DNA of 23,715 nucleotides from Glacieibacterium sp964246975 (GCA_964246975.1 CAXTSL010000044.1:1-23715); one strand, 5' to 3'. Shown: positions 13,652-21,372, counted from the first letter of the stretch. Program-made: numbers and translations. Notes: a model not told the origin generated them from the sequence alone.

Positions 13652-14303
13652 CGTCGAGGCTATAGCCCAACCCGCGTGTCGTGCTGATCAGTTCGGCCCC
13701 GAGCTTCTTGCGGATACGCGTGATGAAGACCTCGATGGTGTTCGAGTCGCGGTCGAAATCCTGATCATAGATATGCTCGATGAGTTCGGTGCGGCTGACC
13801 ACTTTGCCCTTGTGGTGCATCAGATAGCTCAGCAGCTTGAACTCCTGCGCGGTCAGCTTGACGGGCTCGCCCGCCAGCGTGACGCGCCCCGAGCGCGTGT
13901 CGAGGCGGACGTCGCCGGCGGTCAGCTCCGACGACGCATGACCCGTCGAGCGGCGGATCAGCGCGCGCAGCCGGGCGATCAGCTCTTCGGTCTGGAACGG
14001 CTTGGCGAGATAGTCGTCGGCCCCGGCGTCGAGTCCGGCGACCTTGTCCGACCAGCTGTCGCGCGCCGTCAGCACGAGCACCGGCGCGGTTCGCCCTTCC
14101 TTGCGCCAGCGGTCGAGGACGGTCAGGCCATCGACCTCGGGCAGCCCCAGATCGAGCAGCACCGCATCGTAATTCTCGGTCGACCCCAGGTAATGCGCGT
14201 CTTCGCCGTCCGACGCGGTATCGACGGCATAGCCCGCGCCTTCCAGCGCACCCTTCAACTGGCGCAGCAGGTTCGGCTCGTCCTCGACCACCAATACGCG
14301 CAC
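13644..14303 (-). CDS. OmpR/PhoB-family response regulator
   Basis: Transcription factor partner of the adjacent kinase, 219 residues. The receiver domain has the acidic pair Glu7-Asp8, phospho-acceptor Asp51 in LLDLGLPEVDG, Thr79 and Lys101 in LAKPFQ. The C-terminal winged helix, from about residue 128, includes LTAQEFKLLSYLMHHKGKVV, the recognition region SNTIEVFITRIRKKL and the final TTRGLGYSL. The start is GTG at 14303, sharing one base with the stop of the PepSY gene (TAGTG), so translation is probably coupled. A direct repeat of the right phase for this family lies upstream of the operon at 14635-14650. Confidence 0.95.
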   Translation of the reverse strand: MRVLVVEDEPNLLRQLKGALEGAGYAVDTASDGEDAHYLGSTENYDAVLLDLGLPEVDGLTVLDRWRKEGRTAPVLVLTARDSWSDKVAGLDAGADDYLAKPFQTEELIARLRALIRRSTGHASSELTAGDVRLDTRSGRVTLAGEPVKLTAQEFKLLSYLMHHKGKVVSRTELIEHIYDQDFDRDSNTIEVFITRIRKKLGAELISTTRGLGYSLDGA

Positions 14304-14611
14304 TACATGCTCTCCCTGCCGCCGAGGATCTTGCCCGAGCGCGCGTCGACGACGACATCGACGATCTCGCCGTTACGCATGTAACGCAATTGATAGGTGA
14401 AACTCGCAGCATCGTAATCGCTGCCGATCATCCGCCCCCCGACGACGCGGTCGACGCGCGCCTTGATGTCCGCGAAGCTGAGGATGCGCCCCTGCGCGAC
14501 GTCGGCGTAGGGCGTTCCGCCGCGCGACTGGACGAGCAAAGGCGCCGCGCCGATGAGCGGCAATGCCACCGACGCGAGCAGAAACTTCGCCAGATGCGAC
14601 TTTGAAACCAT
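14303..14611 (-). CDS. PepSY-like periplasmic protein heading the two-component operon
   Basis: A 102-residue exported protein. Residues 1-22 or so form a signal peptide (KFLLASVALPLIGAAPLL), followed by a domain with the PepSY pattern: ILSFADIKARVDRVVGG, then YQLRYMRNGEIVDVVVDARS and GKILGGRES at the end. Small PepSY proteins encoded beside two-component systems are thought to adjust the sensor. The ATG at 14611 is preferred; an in-frame GTG at 14635 would add eight residues and would place the start inside the CTGAA repeat. It is the first gene of the PepSY-regulator-kinase operon and diverges from the CDP-alcohol phosphotransferase gene. Confidence 0.82.
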   Translation of the reverse strand: MVSKSHLAKFLLASVALPLIGAAPLLVQSRGGTPYADVAQGRILSFADIKARVDRVVGGRMIGSDYDAASFTYQLRYMRNGEIVDVVVDARSGKILGGRESM

Positions 14612-14634
14612 CTGCGGACCGTGACTCCAAAGCA

Positions 14635-14650
14635 CTGAACCCGCGCTGAA
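14635..14650. promoter_or_regulatory. CTGAA-N6-CTGAA direct repeat, candidate operator of the two-component regulator
   Basis: CTGAA at 14635-14639 and again at 14646-14650 lie exactly 11 bases apart, one helical turn, the spacing bound by OmpR/PhoB-family dimers. The site is 24-39 bases before the PepSY start on the minus strand and 56 bases before the preferred phosphotransferase start on the plus strand. That the adjacent regulator binds here is inference. Confidence 0.5.
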
Positions 14651-14668
14651 TATGACCGAACGCGCCGC

Positions 14669-14698
14669 TTGTCACGCAAGCTACCCTGATTGTACGCT
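14669..14698 (+). promoter_or_regulatory. Possible promoter of the CDP-alcohol phosphotransferase operon
   Basis: TTGTCA (14669-14674) matches the -35 consensus at five of six positions; TACGCT (14693-14698) is a weaker -10, with an 18-base spacer. Transcription would begin at about 14705, at the GTG start, giving an almost leaderless message. Confidence 0.3.
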
Positions 14699-14705
14699 GA
14701 CGCCC

Positions 14706-15551
14706 GTGCCAGTTGCCGCCCGCCCCACCGAAATCGAGGATCCGAGCAACCGCTTCGTCGTGCACCGGCTTGCCGCGCGCCTGCTGCCGCTCGCGGCCCG
14801 CGCGGGCGTCCACCCCAATCTCGTCTCGATGCTCGGCGTCGCCTTCGCCCTCGCGGCGGGCGCAGCCTATGCGCACTGGCGCGAACCCGGGTTCGTCGCG
14901 CTCGGCTTCGTGCTGATGGTCGGCTGGCACGTCTGCGATGGTCTCGACGGGCAATTGGCGCGCGCCACCGGCAAGGCTTCGGCAATGGGCCGTCTTGTCG
15001 ACGGCGTTTGCGACTATCTGGCGTTCTTTGCGGTCCTCATCCCGGTGGCGATCAGCTTTCCCGACTGGCAGGCGAAGCTCAGTCTGTGTCTCACCGCCGG
15101 CGCGGCGCACGCCCTGCAGGCGGCGTGGTTCGAAGGCGAGCGTGCGGGCTGGATCCGTCGCGCGCGCGGGCTTTTCACCGTCCAGGCGCGCCCGCTCACC
15201 GGGCATTGGCTCGAAAGCGGCCACAATGCCGCCGAACGCCTGCTCGGCAGCCGCGAGCGGGTGGTCGACAGCGTGCTGGCGCGCGAGCCGTGGCGACTGC
15301 CCGCCTATCTGGCGGCGACCGCGCCGTGGGTGCGCGCGCTGATGCCGCTCGGCGCGAACGGACGGACGTTGGCGTTGCCGCTGTGCTGCCTTGCGGGCCA
15401 TGCCGAGTGGTTCTGGTATTGGGAGCTGATCGGCCTCAACGTCTTCGCCGTCGTCATGGCGTGTGGCCTGCGCGCCGCCGAAGCGCGGATTGTCGCGGCG
15501 TCGCGCGGCGGTGTAGGGACGGCGATGCACGAACTGCCGCACGCCCGATGA
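14706..15551 (+). CDS. CDP-alcohol phosphotransferase family membrane enzyme
   Basis: A 281-residue inner-membrane enzyme that moves a phospho-alcohol group from a CDP-alcohol (or joins an alcohol to CDP-diacylglycerol). The full active-site pattern is present near residues 78-103: D-G-L-D-G-Q-L-A-R, eight residues, G, three, D, three, D (VCDGLDG, GRLVDGVCD). About six hydrophobic helices surround it. The N-terminal EDPSNRFVVHRL and HPNLVSMLG also fit the family. The substrate is not readable; the sequence is not an obvious PgsA, PssA or Pcs. The GTG at 14706 is preferred since a possible promoter ends just before it; an ATG at 14652 would add 18 unlike residues and lies next to the CTGAA repeat. 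Neither has a clear Shine-Dalgarno site. The stop overlaps the next gene as ATGA. Confidence 0.85.
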   Translation: MPVAARPTEIEDPSNRFVVHRLAARLLPLAARAGVHPNLVSMLGVAFALAAGAAYAHWREPGFVALGFVLMVGWHVCDGLDGQLARATGKASAMGRLVDGVCDYLAFFAVLIPVAISFPDWQAKLSLCLTAGAAHALQAAWFEGERAGWIRRARGLFTVQARPLTGHWLESGHNAAERLLGSRERVVDSVLAREPWRLPAYLAATAPWVRALMPLGANGRTLALPLCCLAGHAEWFWYWELIGLNVFAVVMACGLRAAEARIVAASRGGVGTAMHELPHAR

Positions 15552-17644
15552 CCGCCGAGCCCGACGACGACGCGCGCGTCCGCCGCTGGCCGTGGCTGCT
15601 GGGGTTTGCAGCCGCGCTGGTCTGGCTCGGGATCGCCGCAGCGTTGGCCGTCGCGGGGGCGCAGAATTACGACAGCTGGGGAACCGCACCGTGGCGCGAC
15701 GTGGCGATCGCGGCGGGTTCGTTCGTTCTCCAGCTCCTGCCGCCGCTCGCCGTTGCGTTGCTGTGCTTCGCGCTGCTGCGCCGCACGCGTCCCGATACCG
15801 CGCGGCACATCGCAGCGATCGAGACGCGCCACGAAGCTGCGGCGGCGGCTGCCGACCACCTCGCCGCAAGCGTCGCGAAGATCGACGAGGCGCTCGACCG
15901 GATCGAGGTCCGCGTCGGTGGCCTGCGCACCAGCGCCGACGCAGAGGGCCACGGCCTGACCGCCAGCGCCGCGCGTCTCGACACCGCCGCGACGCGCCTG
16001 CTCGACAGCGCCCGGCACGCGGGCGAAGCGGGCACGGCGCTCGGTGGTCAGCTCCCCGCCGCGACCGCGCAGGCGCAGGACATCGCGACGATCCTCGCCG
16101 ACAGCGGCAGCGGCGCGACGCGGCAACTCGCCGAGACGCAACTGCTGCTCGCCGCCGTCGCCGAGGCCATCGACGACGCCGCCAAGCGCCACGAGACCGC
16201 CGCGACCGCCGCGCAGACGCGGCTCGCCGATCTGGGCAGCGCCGCGCACGCCACCGCCGCCAAGGTCGGCGAGCAGTCGGCGGCGCTCGCCAAGAGCGTC
16301 ACCGCCGCGCTCGACGGCACGACGCAAGCGGTCGACACCACCCGCGCGGCGGTCGAGGTGCAGACCGCCGCGCTGCTCGCCAGCGTCGACCAGGCGCGCG
16401 TCGCCATCGACCATATCGGCGGCGAAGCGGCGAAGGCGATCCAGGCGCGCCTCGACGCGGTCATCGGCACCGCCGATGCGCTGGGCCAGCGCCTCGACGA
16501 TCAGGACGCGCGCAGTCGCAGCCTCGCCGACACGGTGACACGCGACTTCACCGTCCTCGATGCCAAGCTGGCGAACGCGGCGGCGACAGGCAACGCGACG
16601 CTCGACACGCTGACCGCGCGGCTGGGTCTGGTGAGCGGCGCCATCCACACGCTGACCACGCCGCTCGGCGGCACGCACGACGCCGTGCTCGAGATCGAGA
16701 CCGCCGTCGGCCGGCTCGAAGCAGCGGCGGCGGCGGTGGTCGCCAGCCTCGGCACCGACCTGCCCGCGACCCGCGCGGGGGTCGCCGACCTCGCGGCGGG
16801 CGTCGCGCTGGTCAGCGACAATCTCGCCGCGCTCGATGCGCCGGTCGCGGCGACACACGGCATCGTGACGCGCATCGGCGAGGGGCTCGCCGACGCAAAC
16901 CTCGCCGCGACAGGGGTCGAAGCCGCGATCGGCAGCGCCGCGCTAACCGCCTCGACGCAGCTCATCGACGTGCTGGCGCGCGTCCGCGAGGTCGCCAATA
17001 CAACGATGGGCATGATGCGCGAAACGCTGGGCCAAGTCGTCGCCGAGGCCGAGGCGGCGCTCGACAACGCGGGCACGACGCGCGCGCGCACCGCCTTCGC
17101 CGCCCCTATCGCCGCCGAGATCGCGCGCGTCGAAGCTGCGACCGCGAGCGCCGGCGAAGCCGCGCAGTCGGCGACCGAGCGCGTCACCAAGCGTCTGCTC
17201 GCGCTGACCAAGACCGTCGCCACGGTCGAGGCGCGCATCGACGAGGTCGATACCCGCTACGAAGTGGCGCTGCGCGACGACATCGCCAAGCGCTCGGAAG
17301 CGCTGCTGGCGTCGCTGCAGGCCGCCGCCATCGACATCACCAAGCTGCTCAGCATCGACGTCGGCGACGCGGCGTGGGGGGCATACCTCAAAGGCGACCG
17401 CAGCATCTTCGCGAGACGGGCGGTCCAGCTTCTCGACCGCGGCACGGCGCGCAAGGTCGCTCGCCACTTCGAACACGACGCGCCGTTCCGCGAGCAGGCG
17501 ACGCGCTTCATCACCGAGTTCGAGGCACTGCTCAAACAGACGATGCCGAGCCGCGAAGGGAAGACGCTCGCGGTGACCTTGCTGTCGAGCGATATCGGCA
17601 AGCTGTACGTCGTACTGGCGCAGGCGACCGAACGGTTGCGCTAA
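15548..17644 (+). CDS. Unrecognised membrane-anchored coiled-coil protein, 698 residues
   Basis: Not recognised as a known family. Two membrane helices (about 12-38 and 54-77) are flanked by basic residues on the outside of the pair (RVRRW before, RRTR after), so both ends should face the cytoplasm. Residues about 80-570 are Ala-, Thr- and Asp-rich and helical with heptad-like spacing, without the signalling hairpin of chemotaxis receptors. The last 125 residues (from about 572) look different: less repetitive, with DVGDAAWGAYLKGDRS, DRGTARKVARHF and a final helix LYVVLAQATERL, and probably form a separate domain. The ATG overlaps the stop of the CDP-alcohol phosphotransferase (ATGA), so the two are translated together. 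A scaffold or partner role in envelope lipid synthesis is a guess from position. A hairpin element follows at 17652. Confidence 0.8.
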   Translation: MTAEPDDDARVRRWPWLLGFAAALVWLGIAAALAVAGAQNYDSWGTAPWRDVAIAAGSFVLQLLPPLAVALLCFALLRRTRPDTARHIAAIETRHEAAAAAADHLAASVAKIDEALDRIEVRVGGLRTSADAEGHGLTASAARLDTAATRLLDSARHAGEAGTALGGQLPAATAQAQDIATILADSGSGATRQLAETQLLLAAVAEAIDDAAKRHETAATAAQTRLADLGSAAHATAAKVGEQSAALAKSVTAALDGTTQAVDTTRAAVEVQTAALLASVDQARVAIDHIGGEAAKAIQARLDAVIGTADALGQRLDDQDARSRSLADTVTRDFTVLDAKLANAAATGNATLDTLTARLGLVSGAIHTLTTPLGGTHDAVLEIETAVGRLEAAAAAVVASLGTDLPATRAGVADLAAGVALVSDNLAALDAPVAATHGIVTRIGEGLADANLAATGVEAAIGSAALTASTQLIDVLARVREVANTTMGMMRETLGQVVAEAEAALDNAGTTRARTAFAAPIAAEIARVEAATASAGEAAQSATERVTKRLLALTKTVATVEARIDEVDTRYEVALRDDIAKRSEALLASLQAAAIDITKLLSIDVGDAAWGAYLKGDRSIFARRAVQLLDRGTARKVARHFEHDAPFREQATRFITEFEALLKQTMPSREGKTLAVTLLSSDIGKLYVVLAQATERLR

Positions 17645-17651
17645 CGTTCTT

Positions 17652-17690
17652 CCCCCCTCCCCTCTCTCCGCTTCGCGGGGAGGGGAGGGA
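17652..17690. terminator. GC hairpin between convergent genes, part of a repeat family
   Basis: CCCTCCCCTCTCTCCGC pairs with GCGGGGAGGGGAGGG around a TTC loop, with one bulged base. It stands 7 bases after the stop of the 698-residue protein gene and 7 bases after the stop of DUF1467 on the other strand, so it may terminate both. The sequence resembles the palindrome in the 6782-6952 element. Confidence 0.5.
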
Positions 17691-17697
17691 GCAGATC

Positions 17698-17955
17698 CTA
17701 CCACCCCGGCACGTCGGCCATCGTCACCCAGCCTTGCATGTAATTCGCGTAGAACAGCGCGAACAGCAGCGTCGCGATGACCGTCGTCCACACCGCCTTC
17801 TTGGCCAGCATCGGGTCGGCAGGCGCGCTGTCGGCCTCGCCGGGGCCGCGCGGCGTCCCCGCCTCGTCGCTCGTCCGCACGCCCCACGGCAGGACGGCGA
17901 ACAGTGTCAGCATCCAGAACAGCAGGTAGATCGCGATGGCCGAGACGGGGTGCAT
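17698..17955 (-). CDS. DUF1467 family small membrane protein
   Basis: An 85-residue inner-membrane protein of unknown role. It has two membrane helices: about 4-24 (SAIAIYLLFWMLTLFAVLPW) and about 55-75 (VWTTVIATLLFALFYANYMQ), joined by a charged loop with GVRTSDE and PMLAKKAVW, the DUF1467 pattern. The gene commonly follows RNase J in alphaproteobacteria, as here. The ATG at 17955 is used; an in-frame TTG lies one codon earlier. Its ribosome binding site AGGGAGAGGA falls inside the arm of the inverted-repeat element at 17958-18095. Confidence 0.9.
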   Translation of the reverse strand: MHPVSAIAIYLLFWMLTLFAVLPWGVRTSDEAGTPRGPGEADSAPADPMLAKKAVWTTVIATLLFALFYANYMQGWVTMADVPGW

Positions 17956-17957
17956 CA

Positions 17958-18095
17958 ATCCTCTCCCTCTTCAGGGGGAGGTGGCGCGCAGCGACGGAGG
18001 GGGAACCCCACGCGATGCACGTCGCGCATCAGGCCCCCTCCACCACGCCGCTGAAGAAGCGGCGCGGTCCCCCTCCCCCTGAAGAGGGGGAGGAT
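17958..18095. repeat. Inverted-repeat element between RNase J and DUF1467 genes
   Basis: Arms of 24 bases at 17958-17981 and 18072-18095 are inverted copies with one mismatch (core CCCTCTTCAGGGGGAGG). An inner pair, GGAGGGGG near 17996 and CCCCCTCC near 18035, extends the fold. It begins 5 bases after the RNase J stop on the minus strand and reaches to 3 bases before the DUF1467 ATG. It carries no credible reading frame. Confidence 0.8.
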
Positions 18096-18100
18096 CGCCA

Positions 18101-19744
18101 TTAAAGCTGCACCACCTGCACGTCGGTGACCGGCTTCTTGCCCGTCCACTCGCGCGCCACGCGGCGCACCGCGACACGCACGCCTTCGGCATATTTCTCG
18201 GCGTTGCGCGGGTCGCCGCGCCCCGCTTTGTCGGCCGCCTCGACGCATTCGGCGAGGAACTCGTCGCGGTCGGCCTCGACGGGCACGCCCTGCATGACGA
18301 TCGACGGCGCGGCGGCAAGCTTGCCCGCCTTGTTGAGGACCAAAGTCGCCGAGACATAGCCGTTCATCATGATGCGGCGGCGCTGCACCATCGTCGTGCC
18401 ATCGGCAGGCAGGATGACATCGCCGTCGAGCACCAGCCGCCCGACCTTCTCGTGGCTGAGCAGCTTCGGCCCGTTGGGCGCGAGGCGGATGGCGCTTCCG
18501 TTGACCGGCACCATCGCCTTGGGCACGCCGCTCTCGAGTGCCAGCGTCGCGTGCGCCTCCATGTGGCGGCGCTCGCCGTGAACGGGGATCGCGATCTCGG
18601 GGCGAATCCACGCGTACATCTGCTCGAGTTCGGGGCGGCCGGGGTGGCCCGAGACATGGACGTGCGCCTGCTTCTCGGTGATCACCTCGATGCCCTTCGC
18701 CGCGAGCGCGTTCTGCACCGCGCCGATGGCGAGTTCGTTGCCGGGAATCTGCTTCGACGAATAGACGACGAGGTCGCCGGGCTCGAGCTTGAGGTGCGAG
18801 TGCGACCCCGCCGCGATCCGGCTGAGCGCCGCATTGGGCTCGCCCTGCGCGCCGGTGCAAACGATCAGCAGCGACGACGGCGGAGCCTTGGCGGCGGCCT
18901 CAAAGGTCATCAATGGCGGGAAGTCCTTGAGATAACCCGCTGCTTTCGCTGTGGTCAGGATACGGTCCATCGAGCGCCCGACGAGGACGAGGTTGCGCCC
19001 GGTGTCCTTCGCCACCTGCCCTAAAGTGTGGAGCCGCGCGGCGTTCGACGCGAAGGTCGTCACCAGCACGCGGCCGTGCGCCCGCGCCTGGATGACCTCG
19101 TCGAGTCCGATCCGCACGCCCTCCTCCGAACCGCTCGCCTCCATATTGAAGACGTTGGTCGAATCGCCGACCATGGCGAGCACGCCGGCATCGCCGATGG
19201 CGCGCAATTCGGCCTCGGTAGAGGGCGTGCCGAGCTGAGGCGCGTCGTCTAGCTTCCAGTCGCCGGTGTGGAAGATCCGCCCGTACGGCGTGTCGATGAT
19301 CAGCGCGTTGCCTTCGGGAATCGAATGCGCCAGCGCGGCGTAGCGGAAACTGAAATCGCCGAGCTTGAGCGTGCCCGCGAGGGGAATGATGTTGAGCACG
19401 ACCTGCTTCTCGATGCCCTCTTCCTCGAGCTTCTTGCGGATCAGTCCGGCGGTGAACGGCGTCGCGTACAGCGGCACGCCGAGATCGAGCGCGAGATAGG
19501 GGATCGCGCCGATATGGTCCTCGTGACCATGCGTCAGCACGATGCCGAGCAAGTCGGCCTTGCGGTCCTCGATGAAGCTCAGGTCGGGGAGGACGAGGTC
19601 GACGCCGGGATAGCTCGGGTCGGCAAAGGTCATTCCGAGGTCGACCATCACCCATTTGCCGTTGCAGCCGTAGAGGTTGACGTTCATGCCGATCTCTCCC
19701 GAACCGCCGAGCGGCAGGAAGATCAATTCTTTACCAGGTGTCAT
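18101..19744 (-). CDS. rnj: Ribonuclease J
   Basis: A metallo-beta-lactamase/beta-CASP ribonuclease with endo- and 5'-exonuclease activity in mRNA decay and rRNA processing. It has 547 residues. The N-terminal LPLGGSGEIGMN is the family start, HGHEDHIG at 72-79 provides the zinc ligands His72, His74, Asp76 and His77, and HTGDWKLDD gives a further ligand. The beta-CASP region has TTFASNAARL and SGHPGRPELEQMYAWIRPE, followed by the PVHGERRHM motif. A C-terminal domain of about 100 residues ends the protein. The ATG lies 12 bases after coaX with no clear Shine-Dalgarno site, so coupling to coaX translation is likely. Confidence 0.97.
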   Translation of the reverse strand: MTPGKELIFLPLGGSGEIGMNVNLYGCNGKWVMVDLGMTFADPSYPGVDLVLPDLSFIEDRKADLLGIVLTHGHEDHIGAIPYLALDLGVPLYATPFTAGLIRKKLEEEGIEKQVVLNIIPLAGTLKLGDFSFRYAALAHSIPEGNALIIDTPYGRIFHTGDWKLDDAPQLGTPSTEAELRAIGDAGVLAMVGDSTNVFNMEASGSEEGVRIGLDEVIQARAHGRVLVTTFASNAARLHTLGQVAKDTGRNLVLVGRSMDRILTTAKAAGYLKDFPPLMTFEAAAKAPPSSLLIVCTGAQGEPNAALSRIAAGSHSHLKLEPGDLVVYSSKQIPGNELAIGAVQNALAAKGIEVITEKQAHVHVSGHPGRPELEQMYAWIRPEIAIPVHGERRHMEAHATLALESGVPKAMVPVNGSAIRLAPNGPKLLSHEKVGRLVLDGDVILPADGTTMVQRRRIMMNGYVSATLVLNKAGKLAAAPSIVMQGVPVEADRDEFLAECVEAADKAGRGDPRNAEKYAEGVRVAVRRVAREWTGKKPVTDVQVVQL

Positions 19745-19756
19745 TAAATCATTTGC

Positions 19757-20545
19757 TCATGTGTTGGCGCCCGCATTGAGCGCGTGGATGCGGATCAGAC
19801 CGCGAATGGTCAGGTCGCCATCGACCATATCGATGGCCGTAGTATGGCGGTTGAACAATGTGGCAAGACCGCCCGTCGCGATGACTGTCGCAGGTCGCCC
19901 GATCTCCAATGTAAGGCGCGCGACCAAACCTTCAATGAGGCCGACATAGCCCCAGAACACCCCCGACTGCATCGCATGGACGGTCGATTTGCCGATCGCG
20001 CCCAGCCCCTCGGGCGGCGGCTCGACCGCGATGCGCGGCAGCTTGGCGGCGGCGGCATAGAGCGCGTCCATGCTGAGGTTGATCCCCGGCGCGATGACGC
20101 CGCCGCAGTAGCTGCCGTCGGCACCGACGACATCGAAGGTCGTAGCGGTGCCGAAATCGACGACGATCAGGTCGCCGGGGTGCGCGGCGTGCGCGGCGAC
20201 GGCGTTGACGATGCGGTCGGCCCCGGCTTCGGACGGATTGGGCAGGTCGATCCGCATGCCGAGATCGAGCCCACCGACCGCGACGACCAGCGGCTCGATG
20301 TGGAAATATTTGCGGCACAGGCGCTGGAGGTTGAACAGGGTCGGCGGCACCACCGTGGCAATGATCGCCGCGTCGATATGCGCGCGCTCGACGCCCTCCA
20401 GCGCCATCAGCTGGTTGAGCAGTACGGCATATTCGTCGGCGGTGCGCTGATGCTCGGTGGCGATGCGCCAGCGCCAGCGGATCGCCTCGCCCTCGCACAG
20501 CGCGAAGACGATGTTGGTATTGCCGACATCGATGGCGAGCAGCAT
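19757..20545 (-). CDS. coaX: Type III pantothenate kinase
   Basis: Phosphorylates pantothenate, the first step of coenzyme A synthesis. The 262 residues belong to the ASKHA fold: phosphate loop DVGNTN at 6-11, PNPSEAGADRIVNAVAA with the catalytic region, VVDFGTATTFDVV for the second phosphate motif and VIATGGLATLF near the C-terminus. Length is typical. Its ATG shares one base with the birA stop (TGATG), and RNase J follows 12 bases later. birA-coaX-RNase J is a familiar order in alphaproteobacteria. Type III kinases are insensitive to CoA feedback, as known for the family. Confidence 0.96.
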   Translation of the reverse strand: MLLAIDVGNTNIVFALCEGEAIRWRWRIATEHQRTADEYAVLLNQLMALEGVERAHIDAAIIATVVPPTLFNLQRLCRKYFHIEPLVVAVGGLDLGMRIDLPNPSEAGADRIVNAVAAHAAHPGDLIVVDFGTATTFDVVGADGSYCGGVIAPGINLSMDALYAAAAKLPRIAVEPPPEGLGAIGKSTVHAMQSGVFWGYVGLIEGLVARLTLEIGRPATVIATGGLATLFNRHTTAIDMVDGDLTIRGLIRIHALNAGANT

Positions 20546-21252
20546 CAGACCCCCGGAAAGACTTCGCCGGCATGAACGCTGCGCAAGCGCCCGTTGTCCA
20601 GCCGGAGTTGCAGCGCGCCATCGTCGGCGAGCCCGTCGAAGCGGCCGGTCAGCGTCTCGGTGCCGAGCCGCGCGATCAGCGGCGCACCGAGGCCCGAGGC
20701 ACGCGCCAGCCATGCCGCGCGGGTCGCGGCGAAGCCGAGCTCGCGCCACGTCGCGCGTGCGGCGGCAAGGGCCTGAGCAAGGTCTTCGACCATCTCGACC
20801 GGCGACGGAGCGGCGATCCCTGCCGCCGCGAGCGACGTCGCGGGCCGCTCGCTGTCGGCCGGATGGCCCGCGAGATTGACGCCGAAGCCGATGACGCAAG
20901 CCTCGCCCTGTTTCTCAAGCAGGATGCCCGCGACCTTGACCCCGTCGAGGAGCACGTCGTTGGGCCATTTGAGACGCAGCCGGTCGGGCGCGACCCATCG
21001 GTCGAGCGCCGCCGCGAGCGCCACCGCCGCGACGAACGACAGATGTTGCGCCGGTCCCTCGCGCGGCTGCGGGCAGGTCAGAACGCTGGCGAACAAATTG
21101 CCGGGGATCGAGGTCCACGCCCTGCCCCGCCTGCCCCGCCCGCCGGTCTGCGTGTCGGCGCGAACCCACGTCTCGTCGGGGAGATCCGAGGCGCGCGCGG
21201 CGAGCCAGTCATTGGTCGAGAGGGTGGTGGCGATATGAGTGATTGGGTTCAC
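20545..21252 (-). CDS. birA: Biotin-[acetyl-CoA-carboxylase] ligase, without repressor domain
   Basis: Attaches biotin to the carrier protein of acetyl-CoA carboxylase and related enzymes. The 235 residues contain STNDW at 12-16, the biotinyl-AMP loop GRGRRGRAW at 38-46, KWPNDVLL at 95-102 and the catalytic-lysine stretch GVKVAGIL. A small C-terminal domain ends the protein. There is no N-terminal helix-turn-helix, so this is a group I ligase that does not act as a repressor. The start is GTG at 21252; it is the only in-frame start near the family N-terminus, preceded by a G-rich stretch. An inverted-repeat element begins 11 bases upstream and separates the gene from nuoN. The stop overlaps coaX. 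Confidence 0.94.
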   Translation of the reverse strand: MNPITHIATTLSTNDWLAARASDLPDETWVRADTQTGGRGRRGRAWTSIPGNLFASVLTCPQPREGPAQHLSFVAAVALAAALDRWVAPDRLRLKWPNDVLLDGVKVAGILLEKQGEACVIGFGVNLAGHPADSERPATSLAAAGIAAPSPVEMVEDLAQALAAARATWRELGFAATRAAWLARASGLGAPLIARLGTETLTGRFDGLADDGALQLRLDNGRLRSVHAGEVFPGV

Positions 21253-21263
21253 CGCCCCGCCCC

Positions 21264-21372
21264 CGTCATTCCCGCGAAGGCGGGAACCCAGCCCTCTTCA
21301 ACGAATAACGCCAGAGAAGCTGTCGATTGCTCCTGTGAAGCGGGCTGGGTCCCCGCCGTCGCGGGGATGACG
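21264..21372. repeat. Inverted-repeat element between nuoN and birA
   Basis: Arms of 37 bases at 21264-21300 and 21336-21372 are inverted copies with four mismatches, starting CGTCATTCCCGCG on the left and ending CGCGGGGATGACG on the right. About 35 less GC-rich bases lie between. Each arm also holds a small palindrome (CCCGC-GAAG-GCGGG on the left). Sequence resembles a widespread short repeat of sphingomonad and other proteobacterial intergenic regions; copy number cannot be seen here. Confidence 0.85.

Noticed and set aside
15548..17644. Methyl-accepting chemotaxis protein
   Set aside because: The membrane helices and long helical region are reminiscent, but there is no HAMP domain, no conserved signalling hairpin and no periplasmic sensor domain.
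15592..18054. An 820-codon frame overlapping the coiled-coil gene
   Set aside because: Arg/Gly/Ala-rich shadow in another frame, running on through the hairpin and the opposite-strand DUF1467 gene; no motifs, no plausible start.
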